From Oreocharis arfaki (Eukaryota > Chordata > Aves > Passeriformes > Paramythiidae), in assembly GCA_013398015.1 (NCBI GenBank), contig VZRR01012716.1, forward strand, positions 928,354-992,353: 64,000 nt of DNA, written 5' to 3'. Shown here piece after piece: positions 9,401 to 24,400 of the stretch. How positions within the stretch are numbered: the stretch's first letter is position 1; each line of letters opens with the position of its first letter. Both the position numbers and the translations under genes were made by a program. The notes beneath the pieces were generated by a model that ran no database searches, was not told the origin of the DNA, and was given only the letters and a program-made list of their open reading frames with translations.

Positions 9401-12400
9401 AGAACCACCTGGATCCACGAACACCAGATGTTTCTTGGTGAGTAATATAAAACTTTACATTCCCAAGCAAAAGCTTTGTGCTTCCTGAATGGCATAAACA
9501 GAACTAGGCCAGATATATGGAGGATGTAAAGAGTTTGTGGAACCCCCAGTCCTAAGGCTCATCATTTGCACTGCACTAATGAGCTGCAGCACCTCCATCC
9601 CAGTAACACACTGACCGCTTGCAGTTGTCTCAGACAAATCTCTGCCTTTTCTGCCGTGTGCACGAGTGATGACAGAGCTGGCTCCTGTCCTTACCAAGGT
9701 CTGTCCCTGCTGATATGGTTTTTGCTGTCACAGGTTTGTATCTTGATCCAGGAAGACTCCGGGGAGCACTGGCTCGACAGGGGGGAACAGCACCGTAGGC
9801 GTCGGCTTTGCGAACAACCAGAGCATTGGTCGGGTACAAGAATTTTGCATAGGACACAACCTTAAAGAAGAGAAAGTTGTAGTAGTTATGGGGGAAAGTT
9901 TACTGAAAAGCTTATTTCCAGACATCTAGGATTTTCCAAATCAGAGGCCCCTAGAGTTTGGATTTGGGAATGTGGTCCTTGGAACCGTGCAACAGGAGGA
10001 AGGGAAAGTTGGATGAGGCGTGCATAGTTTCCACAACTTTAAAGTGAAGTGTTGTAGAAGATTTGGTGGGGTGGCAAAGAAAAGGCGAGAATCACAAGAG
10101 TAAAATTCTGGCAGCATATAAATTTAACTAAAGCAGTATGAATTTCACCCATATTTCTATCAAAACTTCACTCACATGTTGCCTCAGAAAGCAAAGTCAA
10201 ATGAATTCTCAAGAAACAGAGGCAGAAGTGATCACAAGCTTCAACTGTCTCCTCAGAAGAAGCATTATCACAAGCCACAATTTCAAACTATGGGTCTAAA
10301 ACTTCCACTGCTCTGAAAAGCCACAGCTCTCACATGATGGATAGCAAAGCACTGCATAAATTGATTTGTCCCAGCATGAAATGGCTCCAGGGTGAAAAAA
10401 TAAATGTCCTTACCTTGCCATCAGCACCCAGCTCTACTCCTTCCAGTCCAAGCACCATCTCAGTAGAGACTGAAACTCCCCCAGAAGGATGTCGCTGCTT
10501 CTGTCCTTCCATTTTCAGATCACTAAATGCAGGTAAGAAAGAGCACTATCACAAAACACAAGCCCAGCTTTCCATGGCAAACACCAACCAACACCACCAG
10601 GTCAGAGTTCTCCTGGGTGGGAACAAGCCAACCTCTCAATGCCACCTCCAGGAGAGCATTAGTTTTTAACTACTATTTTCAAAATGTGGAGATGCTCATT
10701 AACCAAATAACCATATTTCATCTCAGTTTAACACAAATCTGTAGCAATCTACCTCTCAAAAGTAAACTGGTTGTAATATGGTCCTTCTGCACAACACCAC
10801 AGCATTCCCAACCCTCTAATGCTCAAACACCTAACATGATTTACATTAATTGTTTCCCAGGATTAGAAACTTGCCTTTCAAGTGCAATTTTCCAACCCCT
10901 GTGCACACAAGCTCAAGTTAAGAATGAAGCTGCAGATGTCTGTGTCAGCAATGGCAGCACGTGGCTTTGTCACCAGTATCCCAATATAAAAAACCCAGTT
11001 TTCAGGTGAAGAACTGCCTTGCCAGCTTGCAAGCAGAACAGCACAGTGCTCAGAACTGCTCTGAAATAGCTCCAGTGACCTTGCTGCCTTTCTATTATGT
11101 GGGAGAATATTTTCCCATCAACTATTTTTACGGCGTGTATTTGCATACAATACAATTCCCACCACTAAGCATCCGCTTCCTTTGTCCATAAGTTACAGAC
11201 AGGACAGAAGTGACAACACAATTGTTTTGCCAGAACAGAATTAGTGTTTTCTATAGTATATTTGTAGATAACAGACCTTCACAGAATGGACTTAAACTTC
11301 ACAAGGGACTGAAGAAAGATGCAGGGAAATTAATTTTGCAGGTTTTGTTTCTAATAAATGAGCATACTGACAATTGGATACAAAAATGTAGTCCAAACAC
11401 TAAAAGCTGTTTGAATGAATCCAAACTGTTTCTGCTTTTCTTAGGTTGCAAATAGTGACATTCATGGCTTACAGGTGAGAAACTAAAGAGCATCTTAAAC
11501 TTATTTAGGTGTAAATTCACTGTTAAACCTTGAGGATTTCCAGTGAAGGCAGCAGCAGCCTTCCCTGAAGCTCCCTGTGCTTTTTTGCTGACACCACTGT
11601 GGCTCTAAAGGCAGTTGATTTCTGACCACTTTAGGGGTACAGAAAACCTACCCAGCAGCCAATCACATTATCTGTTCAAAGTTGATTTCAGAGATTTCAC
11701 AGGACTGGAGTGCTTTAAAATGTGAATAAACACGGGAAGAAAAGTCTACCTTTCGCACTATTCTTCTCTTGAACGAACACTTTTGACACTGTGGCAGAGC
11801 CTGGTTTTACTGCTCTTGTCCTTACACATGAATGGCAGGTTAAATAGGTTCACTTGCTTCAGAACAGGAGACCTACACCAACCACACTAATTTCAAAAGA
11901 TCTTTTGAAACAACAGAGCAGACATTTCACAAAGCAGTTGAAGAGACTCACCTGATCCGTAACCCCTCCCCGTAAGGTAGGATAGAAAACGCCACGCACA
12001 GTGTTCGTTTAGCACAGATTAACACTATCCTGTAAGCAGATGGGGGAAGATCAGGATATGAATTGAGATCCAGAAGTTACAAAGCAGCTTTTTATGGGAT
12101 ATTAACACAAGGCTCTTCGTATCTTGCTCTGCAAGTCATACAGATACTGCTACGGATTTAATGCTTTCAGAAAGCAGCAGAACAGCAGAGGTTTCATGCT
12201 GACCCTGCAGGTCCCTGGGGCTCTGTATCAAACCCAAGCCTTCAGAACCTGCCATCACCTTGGGAGCTCCTCAAAGGAAAACCTAGTCCTTAAATATATA
12301 TCTATATTTATGTAATTTTTACATAAATCTTGTGAAAAGATATAGATAATATTCTACATTTAGATGAAACCTCACATTTCTATTAGTAATAAACATAAAC

Positions 12401-15400
12401 GCAGCCTGCCCTTTCTCTTCTACTCAGCAACTATAAGCCAAGAATTTGGCTAAACCAAGTCATTCTCCTTAAATCCTCCTCAGCTTTGACCTCTCTGTGT
12501 GCCAGAGATAAGGAAAGTGAGAGAAATAAGAAAAGTGAGAGAAGAAGAGAAAATTATTTAACCTCCTCAGGATGGCAGAATCATCAGTGTATTGCTGCAG
12601 ATATGAGCACCTACTGCCTTTGACAGAAGTCTGGATAAAACTAACAAGGCCCCAGGGGCATCCCTTAATTCCCACTGGTATTAAATATCTTACTGCATGG
12701 AACTGGAGACTGCTTCCTATAGCACACAGCTACAGGGGGAACCTCGATCTCCACACGTTACCTGCTGTTCTTGGTGTCATACTGCCTCATGTTCTTGATG
12801 AAGTGCATCTTCTTCAAATTTTTGTGTCTTGGGGACCCAGATATATGCTTGGTTCTGCAACGATAAAAAGAAAGAGAAACAAAACCCCCAAATCTGTTAA
12901 GTGTTCTGCTAAAAATTCATGCCAGTTGTATGATCAGATGGCAGCACTAGCATGCAGGACCTCGGATATTGGCGTGGAAGAGGGTGGAGGGAGGAGAGGA
13001 CTGCATGCAACGAGTTGAGGTTAATGCTGCTTTTGAAAACAAGTACCTTCGTACACTGGCATATTCCACTATGTCTTCTAAAAAGTCTAGAGAGCAGCGC
13101 TGGGAGATAAAACGCCTTCTGCAAAATGTACAACACCACGAAGAGTGAACAGCATTAGTTCATGGCCTCCGAGTTTATGAACTGCAACAGATCTATGAGC
13201 TCTTAGGACACATGGCAGGTTTTCTGGACTTTTGTTTTGTTGCAAGAGTGCTTAACTAAGAGTTTAAAATTCCTAAAATGGCCAAGAACTTGTCTCCCCC
13301 TCTAGGACCCTCGAAATACATATTTATACCAACTTCATCAACAAGACCATTCACTATGTGCCACACAGAAGAATGCCTACCTATAAGTTAAACACCTAAA
13401 AAGCTTCCAAATACTCATTTACAATCTGACAAGAATGTCACAAAAAGATCCCCCCATCAATGCAGGGGAATAAGTCATTTTATATCAATTTATGTTCAGA
13501 TACAGGTATATCTGTATGATGGCCAAATATCTGTGTGCATTCTCCATTCAGAAGAGCTGTCTCCAGCTGCAGGAGTCAGCAGACTGAGAGTCTGTGACTG
13601 CAGCTCAATAAAACTGACAGATCTCTCTGAGAAACAATAGAAAGGGTTATTAGAGGAAGCAAAAAGTATTTGGCACCCATGTGAAGTCCCAGAATGGAAG
13701 ATGCAAGAATAATAGTAGGACTCATGTGAGTTAGTGTAACAGTAATAGGATATTACGTTCAAGCAAAAAAAAATAGACTTTGCCCAAGTAAGATACATTA
13801 CTATTGTCCAAGTCGAGTCTTTGTTGGTAAAGATTTACAAATGAATTGTGCAACTCTGACTGCAATCTCCATAGGAACAATGCACTCCACCAGCAAAACA
13901 CTGACACTACAACTATCAGAGTCCATATTTTCTGCCTTTGTTTAAGCATGCATTGTGCTACACTTTTAGCACAAGCCATGTGTGTTCAAGTCCAAGGTTT
14001 TCTTCCCAAGTGACACAGGGACTCGGCTAATGGGCAATGCTGCCATTGCAGCAATTGCAGGAAGTCAATGTAGAAGCAGCACACGTGACAAAAATTGCAG
14101 GACTCTGGTTTGACAAGACCAGCTTCTGGTAAATAGAAATCAAACTTCAAACTGCAGCAGAGCAGACTGTCAGCTGCACCGTTCAGGCACTCTCAAAAGG
14201 AAGTAAAGCTCAGAACTCAAACAGGGAGGAGGATGAAAAATTAGTGTCCCTTTCTGCAAACACAAGGGAGGCAAACCCTCCCCCAGGACTAACACTTTGA
14301 GTATTGCTAGAGACTGCCTCCTACAAATCCACAGGCATTAAGGTGCAACTGGAGAACATTCCTGGCACAGCTTCAACACCCTCCACCAGCACTTCAGTTT
14401 TAAAATTATTACTGGTTTGCTGTTTTTCAGCAAGAATGGCACAGGAACATTTAACACTTTCACATATACGTGGTTCTGCAGGCTAATCTGGCATCTAAAG
14501 TGCAATAAAAAAACTCCTTCATTAAATGAGGAGGTGACTGCAAACCTCCTGGCTCTAATGCACTTGGTAACATCCAGAGTCTTCCTCCCCTCCCAGGGGA
14601 GACCTGGCTGGATGGAGACAGAAAGACGCCGTGTACGGCAAGCAAAGGAAAAACACAGCTAATGCCAGTGGGCACTGGTACAAAAAAAGCACATAGCTCT
14701 GTAAAAGGATGCTGAGGTGAGTGACAGGATGGACTGGGAGAGCCATGGCTAGACCCTCACTCCTGACTCCAAGGTGGAGACTCATCCAGGGTGTTAAACC
14801 TTCTGAATACCCCCTTGTTTTCTCAGTTAACAGGGACAAGAGCGACAAAACACCTGAACCGAGAGCAGATCTGGAAGTAAAACCCTGCTGCAGTGAAGGG
14901 AAGATCCCACCCCTTGACTCAGAACCACAATGACTCATCCCCACTGTGCCAACAGGAAACTTCATTTTTAGCTGCACTCGTAAATACTTTCTGCCCTCAG
15001 CGAAGCTGTCACCTTGGAGGAATCCCTGATGCTAAGGCAGACACTCTTCCCTCAAATCTCAAAACGGGGTGTATGTAAAGAATTCTCGCTAATCCAGAGT
15101 ACCTGAAACAGTTTGTAGGCCCAAGCCAACACTTCACAGCAACCCAGCACCCTCACCATGGTCCAACAGACTCATTGGTGCAGTACTTAGAGAATGCAGC
15201 AAAATCAGACACTTTCTGTGTAGTCTGCACTTATATACATATGCACACACAGATATATATTTGCTTTAGTTTGAGTGCTCTTCTCATGCAGCCAACTCAC
15301 ACTTGCACAACAGGCCCACAGGGTCACTCCAGTGACTGCTAACTTCCACGACAAAAAAAAGTCAAGTCACCTATCCTGTGCTTAGCAGCTTCACCTGGGA

Positions 15401-18400
15401 TAACATTTCTTGCTGTGGTCCAAGGAATTCAAAGGATTTTAAGTAGTTTACACAGTGTGTTTGTTGCCAAAAGCAACCTAAATCCAAGGAATACCAACAT
15501 CTCTAGAGATGCCGAGTTACTTTATGCACCCTTACCCATGTGTGACTTGACAATTAGAAATTGAAATATCCAATATTACAATGTTTATGGGTTCCATGGA
15601 GCAGGCTGTAATTCCAGCAGGAAGTTCAAACATGCCTGTTGGCCAGCACCAGCCATTGCCCTGACAAGTTACAGAGGGTTTGGGTGCTTGTATGTCCCTG
15701 ACCAGGAGCTCATTTTTGGGTGCTTCCCAGCCTTTTATTTCAGAAGCCAATAAAGGCCAAAGCAGACACTCCCAGACCATTAAAACCAGCAACTGTGTTT
15801 ACACAGCCAGAACCTCGAGGGGACCCACCAAGAGCGAAAACACACACAGCACATGCCCAGAGATAAGAGGCTATCACGTAGAGGAATTCTGGATTACGCC
15901 TTGCCTCCTTATCTCCATGTGCACACATGGGCTCACACAATCCAACACTGCTGCCAAATCCCTGACGAGCTAAACATGCACTTTAAAAAAGGCCCACAAA
16001 CCCCTCTTTTGTTCAGAAAAAAACCCAACAAATTATCTTGGGAGCTACATTTTGACTCTTGCTCTGGGAAGCGGCAGCCAGCCCGTACATTCATCCCTTC
16101 TGATAGATCTTCCACTGAGGAAACCCAATTTTTGAGTGCTTCCAGCTTCAGAGTTGTCCTCTCCTGGTCCTGCCAGGGTCCCACTGAAACTCTCTGCAGA
16201 GGGTGGACACTGGACAGGCAGCAGTGGGACCCCCAGCCCTGAGGCTGACACAGCTCTTACATGGTCCCAGCAGGACAGGACACAGCTCAGAGCAATCTAT
16301 CTATAGCACTGGTAATCCCTACATGTCCTGTCTTATGAATGAGGAGAAAGCTGGTCAAGTCTCTGCTCCAGATTAAAGAACACTGACCTTTCTGATGGCT
16401 TGCCAAGAGTGTTTTCCCCCTTCCCACCCGCACTGGGCTACCTGCAGACACCCAAGAGGACAAGGGTAAAGCTTTGGGATGTTGCTACAGTTGGAAATGT
16501 GCAAGTTGACCATTCTTTAGCAGGTACTGAACGCAAGAGATGCTGACCCTGTGCTGTCAGATGTGGCTTTAGGCACAGACAAGCCTCATCCAGTTCTGCT
16601 CCTGGGCCACTCACAGTCCTCTAAGGCACTCCTTTGGGCACCCATGACCCCACTCTGCACCTGCAGGTTCTGCAACACACAGCCCTCACAAATCTCATTT
16701 TAACCCTTTAATGTTGGGCCTTAACCCCCAATACGGGGCCTGACAGTGGCCAGTGGGCTTTCTTAAGCCTGCATGCAGCTGCCATTTGGCCACTTTAAAG
16801 CTTCTCTCCATTTTGCCATTCTGGTTCCTGCATTTCTGCCACAGCTGGTGAACAGACCAGCTGGCCTCCTGAAGGGTGAAATTGGAAAATTTCTAATATC
16901 TGTGATTCTCCCCCATGCTGATTAACCCCCATCCCTCTCAGGGACAGGGCTGCACTCTGAGCCCACCACACAGCCAGAGTTCAACCAACATTCAGCTATT
17001 TCCACCCACACAGCACCCTGAGTTCATCTTATGCTGTGATCTCTTATCCCCATCACCTCCAGGATCACCAAGCCCTGTGACAGGAGCTTTCAAAGATGCT
17101 GCCAAAGCTGGACATGGCTGGAGCCCTCCTGCAAGGGGCCCGGCATTGTGGATTTGTTTCCAACGGAGCTGCATCCATGGCCTTGATGATGCTGCATGCA
17201 CACACAGGCACACACCCCGGGCACTGGGCTAAAATTAGCAGCAGGGCTGATATCCTCTGTTGCTGTTTAGCCATCTGTATTGCTAACACATGAGTGGAAT
17301 GGGGGAGGTCAAGGATTTTTAATTACTGTGTAAAATTAGGGCCGAATAGAATTTGGTTTCCTATTTCTCACTTGAGTTTTATTTTAATATGATGTCCCTT
17401 TGTAATGTCCTTTACAGGCCTCAGTATGATCACATCTGTCAAGAGGCTGAGTTATTAATATAACAAGGACAAAAAAATAATTTACTGGCTTTTGGAAGTA
17501 CTAGCTTAGAAACAACTGTCAAAGGTAATTTGCACAAGAAATGCAGATCCCAAATCCTGTTTACAAAAGGAAGACATACCTGTCAGCTTTGTTTTTCCAA
17601 GACATATTTTAAAGAATAAGCTGTATTGTTTTCATTCCTTATGGGCAAGACAACAAACAGATATGACCCGTGCTTGGGCTTCACTAGGTAAAATACAGGC
17701 ATTGGGGGATCAAGAAAGCTACTCCTGGTTTTTAAGCTTACTTTTTAGCAGCTGCCATTTCTTCTGCAGCCCAGGAGACATTCACTGATTTCAGGCTTGC
17801 ATCCCAGAGTGTGTGAGTGGGAGCATCCCTGCTCTGCTGTCAGTGCCCTGTGCCTCACCACCCTTGGCGCTCGCACTAATGAGTTTCCTGCTCAAAAGCA
17901 GATTGAGTACAGCTCACTGGTAGCAACAAGTTCTCAGTAATTAAAGCCAAAAGAAGCCAGAGACTGCATTTACACTGAATCACATCAAAAACATGTCTTT
18001 GTTAAAACAAATGACTTCACAAAGGATCTGTACCATGAAGGGCCCAGCACCAAGCAGGCCATTTTCATGGGTGGACGGTTTCAGCTCAGATGTTCCTTGA
18101 GAGGCAGAGAAGAAAGACATTTTGCATCACCAACAGTAAGTGCACAGCTCAGTGCTCCTTCTTCACAGAGTCAGCCACTTGCTGTTTTATGGCACCACAA
18201 AAGTGCATTTGGATTGCAGGCCACCATCCCAGGAGATCTTTCTGACATTTGTTTAAGTACCAGACTGCCAGAGAATAAACACAAGTCTCACAGCAGGGCT
18301 AGTTTAACTTATTCATCCAGTAATTGTCATTTTAAAGGGTAAGCTGAAATCAGCCACATGAGCATGAAAAGTACTTTTAGGTTACAGAGCAGGTCCCTCT

Positions 18401-21400
18401 GTGAAAGCCCAGGGTGAGAGAGGAGGCCTAATGCCTTCACCTTTGTGTTCCTTCTCAAGGTTTGTTTGCAAAACTGAAAGGGCACCAGGGGCTTTCCTGC
18501 TGGTCCCAAACAGCCAGGAGAAAAACCTGCACTCCTCCAACACCGCTAAAACCACATGCAGGGGAAGAATGTGTCACACAGCCCGTGGAACAGATGAGAA
18601 TGAACAGAAATGAAGTATAATTTGAATGAAGGTGGAGGCAGAGTAAGTGGGAAGCTCACTAAGCCTGGAGAGTTTTAAATACTAACAAGGAAAGAAATTA
18701 GATAATCTTCACAGCAGCTGCTACTTCATTGCTGATTCACAACCACATATGATTAAGACCTAATAGAGAATGAGCTTTATATTCATTGCGTTTCATAAAT
18801 CACATTGTTTTGGTGCTCAGAGTGTTTAGACAACGCAAGGAGAAAATAATGCCTTCCAGTAAGTATTGTGAAAGCCCAGCTGTTGCGACAGAACCACCAA
18901 ACCAGATGCAGGGTTTGCTGTGCCCATGGCCCTCTCCTAAAGCTCCCTCCTAAAATCCCTGCTGCTTCTCACAAAGCAGACTAGGTGTGCTGGCCAGAAC
19001 ACCACCAGCATTTCTCCACATTTCTCTCAGTTTCTGGAGGTGCTCCTAGCTCACCAACCTGGCTGCCCCCTGTGCTTTGTGCTCTGCTTACTCAGCACTG
19101 AACTGCTGACCGAAACAGGCACGTGAAATGCAAAGTGCGTCCTTGATGACACTGTGGGCATTATGCTGGAAATATTCATGCACTTCACTGAGAGATGATG
19201 CTGTCATTCCATCATGTGCCTTGCTAAATAAAAGCATTCAGCACAATAAACTCCCGAGCTAAACAACAAAAAAAAAGAGAAGAAGAAAAAAAAGAAAAAA
19301 GAGAAGTTTTTAACTGGAAAGGAGAAAATTAAAACAGGTGACTGGAGGAAACCCAGTCAAAGCAAGTTTAGAGAGGTCCCACAGTGTTTTAATGGGCACC
19401 TGGTTTTTCCCATTCCATCAGTCATCCCCTTCAACACACAGTCAAGAGGCTGTAGCTTCACCAGGGCAAAATGTTATGCTCAAACTGCAGCAACCACGAC
19501 AGAGCAAATGCAAATCTGTCCATGCTGTTGAGCAAGCAGCCCTGACCAGCAGCAGTTCAGCCCATGCTGTGGAGACTCCCAAAATGAACCAGCTACCCAG
19601 CTCTGAGGCAGGTCTTGGGTAGCAGCTTGGGTAGCACCACCTGAGCAAGAGCTGGCAGGATCACAGCCTCAGCCGTGGGGTCAGCTGACAGCAAGCTTTG
19701 AGTTTTAAGGACACACTATGTCTTGTGAAACAGAGGGCCAGCTGAAGGTTCTCCATTCAACACCTTTTCAGGGAATAGGTGAATTCCTATTACAGTAGGT
19801 TACAGTAATTCCAGGTGAATTCCAATTACAGTAAGTTAAATACACAACAGCTGTAAACCAAAGGTCAGGAGTCTAGAGTTCTGTCTGAAGAACTGGGTTG
19901 ACTGAGTGGCTTTAGCTGAGCACATTCCATCTGCAGTCACCTGCCCTATCAACAATACCCTGTGCTCATTAAAGAGCCCAAATTTCATTGTGCATTTTTA
20001 AAAAACCAGCTACAGAGCCAGACACCTTCAGAACAACCTTCAAAAGAAGGCTCAAAAATATCTTCAAGCTCGCTGAGCCTGACAGCCTCACAGCTTTAAC
20101 TGGCTGACAGATGGAAAACACGAGAACACAGGATTTAATATACTATATATAACTAAATAATTACTTTTAATACACAATACTGTAACACTCCTACAGGACT
20201 TGCTCACTGGAGGTCTGAATGGGATCCCCAAAATTAAGTTATTCTGTTTTTTTATATTTAATTTAGTAGTGTTTTCCTTCTTGGTTGATGCATCCTTGAC
20301 TTGAAGCAAAACAACATCATTCTGACCACCCTCATCACCTCCTGCAGAAAGGAGCTTTGAGGTGGCATCCCAAAACCTGCAGCATCCCAAAACCCGCTGC
20401 CAGGCCTCCTGCACTGTCACTTGGAAAAGCTGCAGAATCCATCCACAGGTAAAATCAGCTGCAAGTACAGTTAATTGTGCACAGACTACTCCTGCCTGGA
20501 GAGCAAAGTTACTTTAAAGCCTCTGGACTGTCTAAATTGAAGAGGTCAAATAACCTCGGAGTTGGAAATGTCTCGGATTGCCTGACCCAGACCCATTCAC
20601 AGGAGTGCACAGGATACAAGCATGCGGATTTTCTGAGCTCCAGGTTTCTTGCCAGGCATACAACTTATTTCTTCTGCTTAATATACCTGGCTGGGAATGT
20701 CTACAGGCAGCTATAAAACACTTAATATTGGGCACATGCAATTCATGTACAGTCGAGAATATGAGAGAAATCTGCTGAAGCAACCCGGGGAGGAGATTGC
20801 AGCCTTAATATTTCAGCTGATTTTTAAATGAAGTTCAGGTTTAGAATAAGTTCATTTTCAGCCCTGAGCAGCACATCCCAGTCTACTGTTCACCTCTGAA
20901 AGGTCAAAGCTTGCCAGCTTCGACAGAGCTTGCTGCTTCCTGAAAAGCACCATGTGCCCAGCTTATTCCAAATTAGGTTCAAAATTTAAACTAAGACTTT
21001 TTATTTCATCCATTTCAACAAAATATGTTTATTAGCAGAGCGGTTTTTATTAAAATATTTCTATTTCTTGAAGTGACAACAGTAGCTAAGCTGACAGTAG
21101 GACAAAACAACACATTAACCACCAAAAGTATAAAATCCTGATGAAGCATTTCTGCTGTTCCACCCAGGGAACTAATCTGATCACACCTATGTCAGCAATC
21201 TGGCATCCAATTAACACTTAAAAGCAAGTAGGTCCAAAGTGTTGCTGTTATCAACTACTGTTTAAACTCCCACTTTCAAAATGACCTGAATTTGCTGATA
21301 AATCAGAAACGACTGAGCTATCACAAACACTCAGTTCAGCTCCCTGACCACTGAACTCCAAGGACATTAAAGCATCAGTCACAAATAATTTAGTCTCTGT

Positions 21401-24400
21401 GTTTATTCTTAGGCCCAGCAAAATGCAGCAAATTATGGCAAAACCAGCTGCTTTACATTACACTATAATGAAACCTCAGAAGCACAACAAGCATTGACAT
21501 TCAGGGCTGTTGTTTCCATTTTTCATGCCTTCAAAACCTGGCTATTTCCAGGGCTCTCCGCTATCTGTGTTCCCTCAGAAAGCTCCGCCAGCTTCAGACC
21601 CAGCTGCAGAAATTCATTAAAAATCTGTGAATGCCGATTTGTTCCCTGTTTGCTGCCTCCCTCTACTGCTTTCTGTGAGGCTCGTTCTTTGAAAGAACAA
21701 AAGAACAGAGCAAGATGGAAAAGGAGAAGGGAAAAGGGGATGGAGAGCAGATCAGGCAAGCTGGTATAATAGAGCACTGTAATTTAAGATCCTGTAAACA
21801 GAAAATTCCCTAGGAAAATGGAAGTGGAAGGTTCAAGTCATTAAGTTTATAATGCTCAGCCAGCAGCACAATGAAACTGAGCACCCAGATTTGAATGGTG
21901 CCTCCTCTGCTAAGCTTCCACCCTGAAGGACCTGACAGCTAGGGAGGAACTCCAGGGAACGCCAGGTTACACCAGGTGAGCAGATCTCTCGTTCCCTGGG
22001 CTGTGCTGCACATCCTGCCTATTGCCAAGAAATAACCCCCAGCCTGAGCAGAGGTGCTGTCACACCCTGCCCTGAGCCACGCTGGCCGGTCTCATCAACG
22101 TCTTGCAACCTCTCAATCAAGTCAAACAAGACCAAGTTTTGTAATACAACTCTGCCCGGTGATACTGTCAGTAGATGGAGATACTGATAGCAGATAGAGA
22201 TCTCCACGGATCGGGGCAAGCCCCAGCACGATGAAATCCCTGGACGTGGCACAAGACTGGTCGCTGGACACGGACAGACTGAGTCTGGAGACCCTGCAGC
22301 CAGTGCCCCTGCTCCCTTTAAGGGAGGCTCCGCTGAGGAAAGTTCAAAGCAGCTCTTGACAGTGACTCAAAAAGGACTCTGAAGAGAACAGCTGCCTAAA
22401 GTGGGCACCAAGGATTAGAAGTCCAGGATGGCAGCGCAGATTCCACCTCCCCCTTCCCTCCACCAACTTCACTCGCCTGTACCTCTGCATGATGCAGGCA
22501 GTTAATGATCTAGAATAGCAGCATCGCTGTATGGCAAAACAATTCTCAGATTCCCAAGTCCCAATAAAAGAAGATCCATTTTGTGATTGTTGATTTCGGA
22601 ACCCTATTTTGCAAACAGCTCACCCAACACAGAAGGGGAAGGAGTAAAAGCACCACTGTCCTGAAGGACATTCCTCCTGTGATTCCCTGAATCATTCCTC
22701 ATGTATTTGCAACAAGAGGAGATGCCTCTGCTCAGTGGAGACGGAGACATATTCTGTCACAGACCAAAGCACCAAACTGTCCAGTGAAAAATAAAGTGCT
22801 ACGTCCCTCACCCTGTAAGCTGACAGTGAAACTGTAATTGCCCATGTCACCCACTCCCATGCCCAGTGTGACTGGGATGAGATACGCTGGGTCTAACACA
22901 TCCCCACAGGCAGCACAAAACCGTCCTTTTGTCAGAAGATGAGTGTATCCATGTAAAGATGTGGATCTTGTCTGATGGTTTCAGCGGATGCTCTTTTTCT
23001 TTCAAGATGAAAACCAGATGAACTCTCACTCCAAACCACCCTCAAAAGTAGTACGCAAACTGATCAATACAATACACCCTTCCAGCCAACTCCTCCAAGC
23101 AAAAAACCATGGTTTGTTTTGTCATTACTCAGACAGAAGCCTCTTGATTCCCTTGATTGCCCCTTGCACTTCACTCTACCTTTTATTTCTGATTCATCAT
23201 TCTTTTCAGCCAGATTGATTAGAATTCCTGTAGTGGAACAGCTCAAACCCGATGCCAAAGAAAGAGGCAGGAAGGACATCAAACGAGAAGATCCTAGAAA
23301 TATTTTCTTAGTGTCCTATTGACTTGGCACGGGAAGGGGAAGGATCATTGCTCCAGAGCTCCGTATGCACAGGCACAGCGAAGGCCATATCCACAAAGTG
23401 AACTGTGCTCTAAAACTCTTGAGCTCTCAAGAGCTTTGCCTACAATATTAAAGCAATGAAATTAAATCACACAGCACCTCCTGTGCTGGCTTTTGTGGAC
23501 CAGGAGTGCTGGGAAGGAACTGTCCCACAGCAACACCCTCACTCCAGGCTTTCCTGCTCAACAAGCGGCACACAACAGTATTCCATGACAAAAAAGGCAA
23601 TGGATGGTAAATAACAGTTCAAGAAGGAAAACACCCCCGGAGGGACAACACATGAGGACCCCCCCTACTGTTACTGACAAACAGCTACTTCTCTTCAAAT
23701 TCAGCTGAACCCCCAAGCTGGGGATACACAGGGGACATCTCCACTGTGAGATGCACACTGAAAGGGAATACCCATCAACTACATTAGTAAACTCCTCAGC
23801 TTTAAAGCACTGACAACATCTCTATTTCAGCTTACTAACAAAGCTCTCGAAGCCGCTGTAAAGACCACCAAGACATAAAGCCTGTGATACCACTGCCTAT
23901 CTGCAGGCTCAGAGGGCCAGCTCACTTTACAGAGCTGTTTATGCAAGAAACGGCCTGAAGAGAATTCTTTCAGAGCTCAAATCCCCAGAACTGAGCAAGA
24001 GCCTGTCTTCCAGTCGATTAGAAAAGCCACACTTTCAGCCTGACAGCAGTCCCTTGAAAACGCAACGGTAATCCTGCTCTGAAGGCCAGAGCATCCTCCC
24101 CCGAGGCTGATTCCAAGTTCCCTGTGCACAAGCATTCATTAATACACAGTTGCAGAGACAAGCAGCAGAGAGCAGGAGAAGGAACGACACCAGCAGTGTG
24201 GCCGCTGCACGGAGGAAGCGTCCTGCCTAGCAGTGACCCTGTCAGCTTCATCTGGAAACACAGAAATGCAGAAACTAGGCTGGGGAAAAGCAGGAGGCAG
24301 GGTTCAGGGTACCGCAGACCTGCAGACAGAGCCTCAGCGAGCGATCCCCTCCGCAGATCCTCCTCATCCGCCGCTGCGCCGGCCGGGGCATCCTCCGCGT

